Of a DNA stretch of 64,000 nucleotides, positions 12,548 to 23,736 are shown in pieces. Source of the stretch: Sphagnum compactum (Eukaryota; Bryophyta; Sphagnopsida; Sphagnales); contig OZ234504.1 in NCBI GenBank assembly GCA_965153455.1, positions 7,812,001 to 7,876,000 of the forward strand. Reading direction: 5' to 3'. The position numbers were made by a program, and so were the translations under genes. Each line of letters begins with the position of its first letter. Within the stretch, counting starts at the first letter, position 1. The notes under the pieces were generated by a model. That model was not told where the DNA came from and ran no database searches. It saw nothing but the letters and a program-made list of their open reading frames with translations.

Positions 12548-12847
12548 GAGCATCTCCACCGCACGCCTGCAAACACCCCTTTTCGTTAAATCTTGCAGCA
12601 GGATAGCGTGAATCCTGCTGCTCTCCTGTATTGATGTCGATTTTGCAGTGGTCATTTTAACCCCTTTAAAATCATTTTTCTACTATGGATTTGGACAGTG
12701 ACTATTATTGGTCCAGATGTAGAGATATAAAAGGTCTTTGAGTGTTTAAAGGGTATTTTATGGCGGTTGTGGGTGGGGACAGTGATCATTAAACACTATT
12801 CTATTTTAACATAAAGGAGTTGTGGATAGTTTTGGGTGGAGATGCTC
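12548..12847. mobile_element. 300-bp MITE, PIF/Harbinger (Tourist)-like, with TAA target duplication
   Basis: The element starts GAGCATCTCCACC and ends GGTGGAGATGCTC, a perfect 13-bp terminal inverted repeat. TAA stands immediately outside both ends (12545-12547 and 12848-12850), matching the 3-bp TWA/TAA duplications of PIF/Harbinger elements. It has no coding capacity, so it would need a transposase from elsewhere. GAGCATCTCCA-type ends are common among plant MITEs. Superfamily is inferred from ends and duplication only. Confidence 0.88.
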
Positions 12848-13027
12848 TAACATCTGCCGGTTCCTTCAACCATTCATACTTTTGATTGTTGATGGCAGAA
12901 CTGACCTGAACCCTGGACTGATTCTGATTGAGATTTTAATACCGGCACAATAGTGGTCCTAAACATCTACATGCATCTATTTACCAAGTAGCCACCAGTT
13001 ATCTTACTTACCTACAAGACCTATCCT

Positions 13028-13228
13028 TTAGGTGGCATAGATGAGGTTCATTTGCAACTGAGTCATAAGAGGCTTCCAATGTTCAGGCATTGATGGCAGC
13101 TGCTTCACTACGACCTCAATGTCAAGGTGCGAGATGCCAATTGGAAAACCAAGGAAACATTGACATCGGTATGAGTAGTCCTCAAGGTCCTCTGGAGAAG
13201 AGATTTTTTCTTTGGTGCAAAATTTCAC
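13028..13228 (-). pseudogene. Possible copia-type gag fragment
   Basis: A 66-codon frame contains LGFPIGISHLDIEVVVKQLP and then EHWKPLMTQLQMNL. The layout (a helix, a short LP.S motif, then W-P-L-T-L) is reminiscent of the UBN2/gag region of Ty1-copia elements, where LP.....F...L is conserved. The frame is short and isolated, with no zinc knuckle or protease nearby, so this is a tentative relic call. Confidence 0.35.
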
Positions 13229-13499
13229 AAAAATAAGAGAAAGAAAAAGAAAATACGAATATTCTGTTTTGATATTCCATGTTTCTGATCAAATAGCCAA
13301 ATTTCAGGAAAAAAAAAATTTGGAATTTCTTTTGCTATGTTTGGACTCTGCTTTTAGTTTGGTAGCTGTTTAAAAAGTACTTATATAGGTTCAAAAAATT
13401 CACTGCTCTGGGTCTGCATGATATGTGGAACAGCATTTTTTTTTCTGGCTATGTATAGCCAAAAAGAGAAATTAAAAATCCGAATTGCTTTGAAGAAAT

Positions 13500-13765
13500 T
13501 GCCAAAACCAATTGCTTTCTGAAAACTTCAATAGCCAGCATTCAACCAAATTTAAGAGAAATTGTCAGATTTCTATACATGGTTCAAGTACGTAGCCAAA
13601 AATATAGAAGGATGCTTAAAACTTTTTATTTTCATATTTAGCTTGTAGCCAAATTTGGTTAAATCTTCCTATGGATGGTCGTCACTTCTGCTACATCACA
13701 AAATTGACAAAAAAAACATTAATGTGAAGCTTGGGTGAGTATGGTAGATACCCTATGGTGTTCAC
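13500..13765 (+). repeat. Dispersed repeat family, diverged copy 2
   Basis: The stretch shares GTCAGATTT, CGTAGCCAAAAATATAGAAGG, TAGCCAAATTTGGTTAAATC, GGATGGTCG and GCTACATCACAAAATTG with the copies at 11041 and 13769, and lies directly before the latter. It is shorter and more diverged. Confidence 0.7.
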
Positions 13766-13768
13766 TCC

Positions 13769-14063
13769 AGCACAGTGTTTCTTTTACTGGCAAATTTTCG
13801 CTAAATTTTGACTTGAAAAATATGATTTCAACTTATACAAAGGATTTTTCATGGAAATGAATGACCCAAATCCGCCAGATTTTGAAGATTGTTTTTTCGA
13901 ATCGCCAGATTTTCATGATAAGTTCCAGCAGGTAGCCAACAATATAGAAGAATTTGGTTTTTTTCTACTTTCATATCTAGTATGCAACCAAATTTGGCTA
14001 AATTATTTTCTGAATGATTGCCACTTTGGCTACATCACAAAATCCTTAAAAGAAACCCTGCTC
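13769..14063 (+). repeat. Dispersed repeat family, copy 3
   Basis: This copy aligns with 11041-11340 over its full length. An open frame runs through it from 13851 to 14111 (NPPDFEDCFFESPDFHDKFQ and onward); the same frame in copy 1 reads similarly (SDFKECLSKLPDFNDKFQ) before a stop. The repeat may therefore descend from coding sequence, or the openness may be chance. Confidence 0.85.
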
Positions 14064-17000
14064 CAGCAACATTGCAAGAGACACATCCCAAACCCAACTA
14101 AGGTAGGCTAGATGTTGAAAAGCTCATCTCCTACTCACGATTGACCCCAGTCCACTGCGTACATTGACCTGACATAATATGGCATCATGATGATCACCCC
14201 TCTGATGTACATCGTGATGAATGTGGGTGGATCTGTAGTACAAATTATGAATGTACGAATTATCTACCTTGGTTTCCATGTAAATTTCATTTGAAGAGGT
14301 GGGAGATTACAGCTAAGTTGTACAAACACAACATATTCAAGTAAAATGTGGCACATGACTCAAAATGGTCTCAAGTGCCTGCACATGGAACAATAGATGC
14401 TCCTTTCAGGCATGAAAAGAGAGGCCATGAATTACCTTGGGTACCCAATTCAAAATTTCCAGATTTTTGGTAGACAAATTTCCTTATGATGAATGACTAC
14501 ACTCTCAGGCTCTTTCCACAAGTATAAGGTGGCCCAGGCTTAAGCCCACCTTTGCTATGTTTGAGCTTTTTTTTCCACTTTGCTGTGTCAAGAGTATGAG
14601 GGTTAGTTTGAGCAAAATGAGCTTGTGAACATTTAACTTCATCCCCTTCTATATGGATTGTTGGTCATAAAATTGCTGGATTTTGTTATCCAGGCTGTGA
14701 TAATCATCTTAAATTATTTTAAAAATATGATATATCCTTACACGATATCTTAAATGAAGAAATTTTAAAGATAAAATAAGATCCGACTCAGTTTGGGAAT
14801 AACCAATTGTTTTCCGATTCTGAAATATTTGAAAAACCAGAACCAGTGGTTCATTGAAAATTCAAATAACTGTGTGAACACTGAAGGATACTAGCTTGAA
14901 CAATTAAGTGTAATCCTGGAACAGAATGGGTATGGGGATTTACGTACTTCAAAGATGGGGGAAGAGGTATTTTCATTAAATTCAAAATTTTACACCAAAT
15001 TAGCACACAACACATGTGAGCTATAGAATCAAGCAGCTTGTTGTGCAAAGATGTTGCACACATGTAAAATAATGTCAAAAGTTTGCACCACCTAGTTTCA
15101 TTGCAAAGAGAAATCATCATACATGTCCTTTACCATGTTTTCAAGACAGGAATTCAATGCCAAGTGGAGCCAGAACATTGTTGCCTGTTTGCTTGTTGTA
15201 CTGGGCTAGGTCACTCCACATGATACTGTCCAAAAATTAGAACTTGTACGAATCCCCACAGCCAGATTTCAAATCTAAATCACTAATTACCCTGCAGAAG
15301 ATCTTGGACGCTTGGGACGTTGGAGTTCCATCAAATTATCTTAGTCAAAAGCTTCAATCCAGTTGCTAATTATGTCAAGAGCTTAAAATGTTATTTCAGT
15401 TTTTCTAAGAACACCAGTTGTTCTAAACTATACATGCAGTAATGCCCAGACTCCTGTAATTGGAATATACTAGTGCAATAGCAAAATGCTGCGCCTGCCA
15501 GATCATGCTGTCCTTGAGGTCCAAATGCTGATGGGTCACACAGCCGGCCAGGAATATGGCCAAGAGAGGGTCAAAGGATTCAAGAAGCTCAGAAAACGTT
15601 TCTGAGGTTGTAGCTGGGTCCACACCAAATTTACAACATGAAAGTTCAACAGCAAAACTTGGTCCTTTCTGCTTGACTCATGTGTACCAACAGTACTGCA
15701 CTTGAGGCTGGCTCTCATTGTTGTATCTTAGTGCAGGTGCTTTAATATGAGGAGTATGTACAGCAGACTGTTAATTAAGCAAACCAACTGATGGCACCTC
15801 ACACGGCATATCATAATCACCCAAGATTGTAAATAATTTCTTGTAATTGCCATAGTAGCGATTGCTATTATTGCCACAGTGAAAATTTTAAGACTAGAAA
15901 ATCAGAGTTTGGAGCACCCGTTTCATCTGGGTTCTAATTAAATTTGAGGATTTTGTTGCAGAATGAGCTTACATACAGTGCAACAACAAGACAATAGGTT
16001 GCACGCTAGCTGCAAACGTCTACAAAAGCAAAAACTGATGTACAGATGATCAATGTTCAAGAAAAGAGATCTCCGGAGGCGCTTTCTATTTACAGTGACA
16101 TGTATACATGGTCAGCTAGTTTTGTTATAAGATGAAATCTTGTAACAGCTGGATCTCGCGGGAGGTTTGACTTACCCAATGGACGAAGCGAAGGACGATC
16201 TTCTGTTGAAGAGTACCCAGCTGGCCGGGGCTTGGGCCGTGTATATGTCATATGTATGTAGAGAGCTGCAGAACGTGCAGTATGTGCCGTAGTACTTAGT
16301 AGGCACTAACTTGACAGCCACACATGTGATGAGCCTTACTTGCAGGACTAGGCCGCGTACTTGCAGACTCGTTCCTGACTATGAAACTCGTGCAGGGTCT
16401 TTAGGGCCTCAATAATGATTGCTTTGTACCTAGTCGTAACGCTCGCCGGCATCATCAGACTTCACCCCGGAACATCCGGGAGCTGAAGATCTGCTAGTGC
16501 GGGAGATCATCAGAAGCAGCTAGGCTCCCAGCTGTGAAAAAATCCAGGCTCTCGCTGGTCTAACTGATCCCAGCTGAATCAACTGATCATGCGAGTAAAT
16601 TAGACAGCTCGGCGATCCTGTCTGCAACAATATTGTTCATTAGCTAATTGCTAAGGTTTCGAGTTTGAAAACCCATGAACTTCTGGGTGCAGCTGCTTAT
16701 AATAAGTTTGCCGAGGATCAGCACATTTTCACCATGAGCAATCGAGGAACGAATCACACACCCGCCTCGATCCGGCAGTAAGTGATTTAATCAAACCCAC
16801 CCATGGTCTGAATTAATTAAGCACGCGCCCTAATCATACTCGAACCCCCCGCGAGCTGCTAGATCGTAACTTAGAAGCCTGCAGTCTGTATAATCCCGGG
16901 ATGATGATGATGCGCATCTCTAACGCCTGTACAGCTAGCTAGCTGCTCCTGCAGACGCGATCAAGCTGGAAATCGATCTGATCTAGTTAGTTAATGACGG

Positions 17001-17519
17001 CAACAACACTAATTACGTCTTCAGCATCTAAGAATTTCTAGTACGAATGATGATCAGTGCCCGCTAATGTACTGAAGTTTCACCATTCAAAATATTACTC
17101 TAATAAGACCGATTGTCTGCACCTGATATTTATCTTCCTACCAGTACCAGTGAAGATAAATGGGTACCCACGCTCTTAGGAAAGGGTATTGGTTCAGGCC
17201 AAAAATGGTGACAAAGGGGAGGCACTGCACCTTCACATAGAAACTTTTATTTTGAGAAGCTTCCAAAGTTTTTTCCTTTCTTTTTCTATTTTTGTTTGAG
17301 GTGGTGACGGATCAATCGAAATGGCTCATTGCCAAAAGAGAAAGAAAAAAAAGAAAAAAAGAGAGAACTTGAGAGGCAAACCAAATTATTATAAGCAAAT
17401 GTAAGGAATTCGAGCGGTCACATATATTGTTGCAGGTGGGTGGCAGTAATATATAGTTATTATGCCATGGATTTTTTGGGGCCTAAATCTCTGTAAGAGA
17501 TCAGTCCTAATTGATCATA
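14064..17519. other. Intergenic DNA of mixed composition; no gene recognised
   Basis: Composition is nearer 40-45% GC from about 15.1 to 17.1 kb, unlike the flanks, which may mean an older or regulatory region. A minus-strand frame at 15423-15623 (SETFSELLESFDPLLAIFLA) looks protein-like in composition but matches no family I know. No splice-linked exon set was found. Confidence 0.4.
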
Positions 17520-17859
17520 ATATATAGAACTAGTGGGTACCCGTGACGGTCGGACACAATCCGCCCGTGCCTGCCTTTATTTTTCCTTAAAACTCCCATA
17601 TATACTCAAACCATAGTTAAATGGGTGGGATACAAAAGAAGGTGAAAGAACCACAACCCAAACCCCCACTCTACCCTTCACCCCAAACCCATCCCCCAAA
17701 AAACCTAAAAATTTGAAGCCTAATACCCTCTTGATTCCTACCCAGAAAACCTTGTATTGCAGTGTCCACATCCACCATCATCTCTAATTTTAGAAGCCAT
17801 GCAAGTCCTATTAGGAGCCGCGACTCTCTTCTTCTGTTGCTGCCGTGTTGCTGCATTTG

Positions 17860-18090
17860 GCTCTCAGGACCTGGCTCTCAGGACCTGAGTTTCAGGACCT
17901 CGATATTTGGCTCTCACGACTGACGGTCACAGACAGTCGTGATCGATATTTGGCTTTCACGACTGACGGTCACAGACTGACGGTCACAAACTGACGGTCG
18001 CAGACTGACGGTCACAGACAGAGCCCGGACTTGCCGGCCCGGTCGACCGGACTTGCCCGAGCTCCGTCACAGACAGACGGACGGACTACG
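17860..18090. repeat. 14-bp minisatellite with hairpin and GGCTCTCAGGACCT repeats
   Basis: GACTGACGGTCACA occurs at 17961, 17975 and 18003, with a two-mismatch copy at 17989, so four units stand in perfect 14-bp register; another lies at 17918. GATATTTGGCT(C/T)TCAC precedes both blocks. CACGACTG (17915-17922) and CAGTCGTG (17934-17941) form an 8-bp stem with an 11-base loop. GGCTCTCAGGACCT repeats stand just upstream. The tract is GC-rich compared with its surroundings. Confidence 0.9.
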
Positions 18091-18767
18091 TGACTTTATA
18101 TATAAGATTTGCTGTACTACTGTACGCACCAGAATGGATTGCCCAGGCTGAGCTTGAAGATCACACTTGTACAGGACTTACACCCCTCGCCCCTTCATCA
18201 GATCCATCCGCAATGTAAGTTTTGTAATCAAGCATTTCATATGTGAATTTGGAAATGGCATGCTGAGAGGTGAAGCCCCTGTCAATTTAAGGGAAAGGGA
18301 ATTTGTTTCTTGCCCAAATGCAACAGGCAGCCAATTTGATGAAAGAAAAATGACAACATGAGTTGCAGTTATATCTGGGAGACGTCCAGTGGGCAACACT
18401 TACTATGCTTGAATCCCCTTGCTATTGGTTGATTTTCCTGTCAGATGCATCAGCAAGAACAGTTCAAAATTATACATACACCAAAATTTCAAGTTATCGT
18501 CACTGGTTTTTCTTGAGAAAATTTGTAAGGATTATATATATTTGACAACATATTCTTTGCATCCAAGAATTTTGAGAAGAACCAAAACTAACTAATTTAT
18601 AGACAGCTTTCTTACTTCCATATTTTTCCAATTTGGGATAGCACAAATGATTTTCCCCAATCTGACCAACTATGTTGTGTGTTGACTTTCAAAAGTATGG
18701 AGACCTTTCCAAGTAAGGTAAGCCCAAGATGATGTCACCATGAATCTTAAGCCCCTAAGTTAATTTA

Positions 18768-18860
18768 CAAATGTCTTACTGAAGACAAAAGCAAAAACCA
18801 TGTGAGCACTTCATTTGCAAATGTCTTACTAAAGACAAAAGCAAAAACCATGTGAGCACT
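18768..18860. repeat. Tandem duplication, 43-bp copies with 50-bp period
   Basis: Positions 18768-18810 and 18818-18860 are identical apart from one base (CAAATGTCTTACT, then G/A, then AAGACAAAAGCAAAAACC). A recent local duplication is the simplest reading. Confidence 0.95.
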
Positions 18861-21100
18861 AGTGTTGGCCACATAGCCATGTTAGCCAGTTACCAATGTG
18901 ACGTTCTTTGTGCTCACCTTTGCATTGTTTGCGTTTTGTCAAACCTTTCCCGCCACTTGCTTCCTTAACTCCTAATTACTTAGGTGTTTCACAATACACT
19001 TGATCAGCCCCAGTCTCCAGCTTTTTGGAGCGGATTTTACTAAGGACTTAAACTTGCTAATGAGGCTAGAACTCACTCTAATTCATGGTCATCCTAAGAA
19101 TGACTTCTCATTCTTGGAACTCTTTTTGAGGGCTAACACTTAGATTGCACCATCAAGAAGAGTTAAATCATGACAACACCTTTGTGTTGTCCCAAAGCAA
19201 CCCATTTGATTGCCGCTAAAAGCTTTAAGGTGGCAACATCCCATGGCCACTATGAAATAGCCTCCAATCGTCCCTGGACAACCTTTAATCATCCATTGAA
19301 GTTTAAACTTTAGTGGAGCGACATCCCAAGTGCTGAATTCCTGGAAACAACCCCCCTCGTCCCCTTGGCTCGAATAAACTTTTAATTATTTGCATTGGCC
19401 ACCCCAGGCCCTTACTTCCTAAGTGGTGCTAGGCAACTTTAGGAGTTGAACCCCACAGGCATCACTTTACCTAAACATCCCATGCCACCTTGGTGCCTCA
19501 ACAAGTTGGTTGGTATCCACATGAAACTTGTCCTCCTTGGTTTAACTCAAACGAAATGGGGGGGTTTACATGCTACAGTGTACACATAAAATTGTCACAA
19601 TTTGATAGTTTCCAATGCCTATCCAATTTTCATACATCATGGTGGAAATTTGAAAAATAATTTTCACTGAAATTTTGTAATAAATGATAGCTTATGTCTC
19701 AATATAGCATTATGTTTTGAAATCAATGCACATATGAATGATATAACAGTCTAACAAAATATTATTTTGATTTGCAAAACTTTGAAGCATCTTTGCAATT
19801 CCAACAAAAGGATTATGAAATATTACATTTCATAATATTTTTTCAATGAAATTCTACAAATACAAGAAAAAAAACCATAGAGAAAAATCTTCCCCATCAA
19901 AGTTTTTAAATTATTTTAATCATGGAATTTAGATCAAATGATTTTTAAATGTTCAAATTAATACATTACGGTATGATGATGATTATGATTTTTTTAAGTT
20001 CAATTTTTTTCTTTCATTGAAGATTTATTGGGACTAAATTATTTTTTAATCATTTGACAAAAAAAAGATGAAGTTTTGAATTTATAAATACATGAAATAT
20101 TGTTGTCAAATAAGGGTTTTTAAACAATGTTTATTAAATTATTACACAAATGCACAATAATGACTCAATCCCCTATGCTTTTAATGATAAATATTAATAA
20201 GTCAACTTATGAATATACATAAACATGTGATTGATCAAAAAATCCATGCAAAAGATTAAAATTTTTAATGTGAAATGGACTAATGTGAAACAATTTTAAT
20301 GTGCAATAATGTCATACCTGAAGGTGTTTGCAAACTAGAGTGTCCATTTTTGGATGTCATTGCATCAATTTTTTTGCACCCTCATGGATTGGACTATGTT
20401 TCATGTCAAATTTTGTGTTCATTTTATGAAAAAGGACTCACTTATATGATTCTTATACAATTTATTGTGATACAAAACTAAAATGATTTAAAATAAATAT
20501 TTCTACATCACATGGGGGACTTTTAACCCTAGACAAATTACAATGTCATAGTCCTCAATAAGTTGGAAATGGACTCATTATAATCATGGTTTGAAATAAA
20601 ATAACACCATTTTATTCCAAAATTCAAAATGAGGCCTTACTAACCATTTCAATATCATATGAAAATTTGATGAACTTTTAATGACACCAAAAAACAATGA
20701 AAAAGGCAAAGTCCTTCATGTTCACATTTTTTTTGGAATTGCGATGAAATTTTCACAAAAATTGAAACTTAGGCTATACTATAATGACATGTGGCATTAT
20801 TTTATAGTAAAAATGAGTAATTTTATAAATACAAAAGTTTATATTTTTGGCCTATAAAAAATACACTATGAAAAATCCTAAAATGGACTCCATTATGGAC
20901 ATAAAAGTGTTCCACTCTAGCTTGCAAATGCCCTTTGTTAAACTAACGTGGTATTCAACATCTAAACCAACTAACTTATTAGTTAACTTAACTATGACTT
21001 TTAACTTAGAGCCACCTTTCAAAATATTAACTTGATAGGCATCTAAACAAATGTTGCCTAAGATGGCCTCCATGCCTTTAATTCACACACCAAGAAGTTC
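18861..21100. other. Intergenic DNA, AT-rich from about 19.6 kb; nothing recognised
   Basis: The first part (to about 19.56 kb) has a balanced composition with many stop codons and may be untranslated retroelement sequence, but I could not define ends. The remainder is AT-rich with no recognisable protein. Confidence 0.4.
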
Positions 21101-21239
21101 TCTTCAAACTTTGCCTTTTGAATTCCAAAACTACATTCAACACCACCTTATTTGATGGCTTTGCATTACATTGTGCAAGTTGCACTTTGACGAGTTTCAT
21201 CACCTTTGTGGTCTCCTATTTCAATTGTAACACCGCACT

Positions 21240-21773
21240 TGGGCTTACAAACAAATGTGTGAGTCCTAAATCCAAAAGACGAAAATCACATTAGTCATTA
21301 CTTTAAATTTAAATAGGATCAAGTTAGGCCTTAACTTAGTCACATTTGCTTTTGAAATAAACTTGCTTCATTCTAAATATTACCTTATTTTAGGAAAAAA
21401 TTTAGCATAATGTCCAACATTGTCGCAGTTGAAACATTTTATTTTGGTGATGTCCCTTGGTTTTTTTAACTATGCCATCATCATTCTTTTGTGATTGCAT
21501 TTTATCCAAGCCATTTAAGAAGTGCTTAATATGTGGAGCGTGTGTCAAGGGCTGGTCTAGTTTACAATCTGATTCAAAAGGTGAAGTGATAAACCCTTTC
21601 AAACATTCCCATAGCATGAACATGTTGCAGAAGAACTCAAAAGATTTGCATTTAAGGGCTTGAATTTGCACTAGAAAAAAATGCGACTTTTCAGAAGGCC
21701 AATTTGACCAAAATGTCCACATTGACCCAAAGGTATGTCCATTTTGACTAAAGGTTTGGGGCATGAAAAACAC
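21240..21773 (-). pseudogene. Ty1-copia-like gag relic with damaged zinc knuckle
   Basis: Read on the minus strand, a 123-codon frame (21773-21402) ends close to a second frame that reads IKCFNCDNVGHYAKFFPKIR near 21440-21385. This is the CX2CX4HX4C knuckle of retroelement nucleocapsids, with the last Cys replaced by Phe. The frame change and the stop just after show decay. About 100 bases further on, FWI-stop-DSHIC may be a remnant of the W.LDSG protease motif. No reverse transcriptase or LTR was recognised nearby. Confidence 0.6.
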
Positions 21774-21959
21774 ATATTACATTTGACCAGTACATTTAAT
21801 TAAAATGACATTTTTTATGAAGTGTCAAGCCGAAGATCTGGTAGTGGAGAAATGTCCATCAAAATGGTCATGGCTTAGTCAAATTGGCCATATTGAATGG
21901 ATAGGGTTTAGTCAAATTGACCATTATGATTTGACATTTAGTCAAATGAACCATATTCA

Positions 21960-22985
21960 TTTGATGACTTAGCCTATTTGTTAAGCCTAGGCTACCTACC
22001 TAGCCTAACATAAATAATAAGTTAGGTTAGGCCTAGACTACCTATCTAGCCTAACATACTTAATAAGCTAATAGGTTATTTGTTAAATAATAATATAACT
22101 AGTAGCCTAGCTAGGTAGAATAGTTTAAGCCTATCTAGTAGATTACTTAGAATGTAGCCTAAGATTAATAAGTAGCCTATAATTAGGTAGTGTAAGCCTT
22201 TTAGGTAGGTGTCCTAGGTGACCTAGGTGACCTAGGTTTACTAGGTATACCTATTAGCCATGTAGGTAGCCTACTAGCCTATGCCTACTATAGGTATGTA
22301 GTTTAGGCCTACTAGGTAAATAACATAGGCCACCTAGGCCTAATAGGTAGGTAACCTATCCTACTAACTAGGCAAGTAACTTTGGCCACCTAAGCCTATT
22401 AAGTATAAGGTAATTTAATCTAGGCTATCAAAGTCTACTGGGTAGCTACGTATATAACGTAGGCCATTTAAACCTACAAAGTAAGTAGTTTAACTTAGGC
22501 CAATTAAACCTACTAGGTACGTATGTAGTGTAACTTAAGCCACCTAGGCTTACATGGTAGGTAGCCTAACCTAGACCTACTAGGGAGGTACATAGCTTAA
22601 CCTAGGCTACCTAGGTAGGTACATAGCTTAGGTAGCCTAGGTTAGCCTAACCTAGGCTACCTAGGTAAGTACATAGCTTAGGTAACCTAGGTTAGCCTAA
22701 CCTAGGCTTAGGTAACCTAGGCCTATTAGGTAGGTGCATAGCCTAACCTAGGCTACCTAAGCCACTCAGGCCTACTAAGTAGGTATGTAATTAATTTAGG
22801 CTAGGCGACGTAGGCTATTAGGTAAGTAGTTTAACCTTAGACCTACTTAATAAGCTAGGCTACCTACCTAGTATGTTTAGGCTATATCTATTAATTATAG
22901 GCTAATAGGTACCTACATAGCCTACTAAATATCATAGGCATAGGTAAGTATAAACATAGACTACCTACCTACCTATTTATGTAAA
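21960..22985. repeat. TAGG/CCTA low-complexity island B
   Basis: About 1 kb consists almost entirely of TAGG, CCTA, CCTAGG, TAAGCC and GGTAGGTA words, on both strands alternately. Inside it a 50-bp unit is repeated in exact register: 22599-22648 and 22649-22698 differ at very few bases, and a third unit begins at 22699. The many CCTAGG palindromes allow cruciforms. There is no coding potential. Confidence 0.9.
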
Positions 22986-23174
22986 TAGTGTAAAAATTCA
23001 AGTTCATTTAATGCAATATGTTGAAAAACAATTCATGAAAGTTGATTACAATATGTTAGTCCAAAATCATGTTAATTACAATATGTTGTCCAAAAAAACT
23101 TACCTTATGGGGTGGTGATGCAATGTTTAAGGACTTGACTTTTCCATGTGGAGATGAAGAGTTCAAGTCCCCAC

Positions 23175-23460
23175 ACTTGCAACCTAGGCTACTTTGGCTA
23201 CTTAGGTGACCTAATTAGGTCGCCTAGGTTGCAAAACCTATTAAACCACCTAGCCTAGGCTACTGGCCTAGCCTAGGGGGCTTGGTTTAGCCTTGGTGGC
23301 TAAGCTAGGTGGCCTAGCCTAGGCTTAGGACATAGGGTCGGTAGGTAAATAAATTATTTTTGGCATTAATTATTAGGTTTATTGATTAGGTAGGTAGGTA
23401 GGTTAGGGTAGGGTAAAGTTAGGTAGGTAGGGTAATTAATTAATTAGTTAATATTTTCAT
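23175..23460. repeat. TAGG/CCTA low-complexity island C
   Basis: The same vocabulary as island B resumes here after about 200 ordinary bases: CCTAGGCTAC, GGCCTAGCCTAGG and then GGTAGGTAGGTTAGGGTAGGG. The end approaches a plain (GGTA)n tract and passes into AT-rich DNA. Confidence 0.85.
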
Positions 23461-23736
23461 ATTAATTTTAAATAAAATAATTTAGATAATATATATTTTT
23501 GGTTATTGCCCAAATTATATTGTTGTCATGGTAGTTCAGTAAAAAAAACCGAATAAAAAAGACCAACCAAAAAGACCCAATCAAAATGGTCGGATCTAAA
23601 TTAACTGGACCAAAATGGCATTTTGGTTAATTGGACATGGGGGCAAAAAAACCATATGGGGGGTTTTTGACCAAGATTCCCAATCAAAAAAGCCAAGATT
23701 TCTTGTAGTGTTGGTTGTTGCTTTTGATACAAAATT

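Noticed and set aside
21960-23460. CRISPR-like array
   Set aside because: The words have no repeat-spacer alternation and the DNA is plant nuclear in character.
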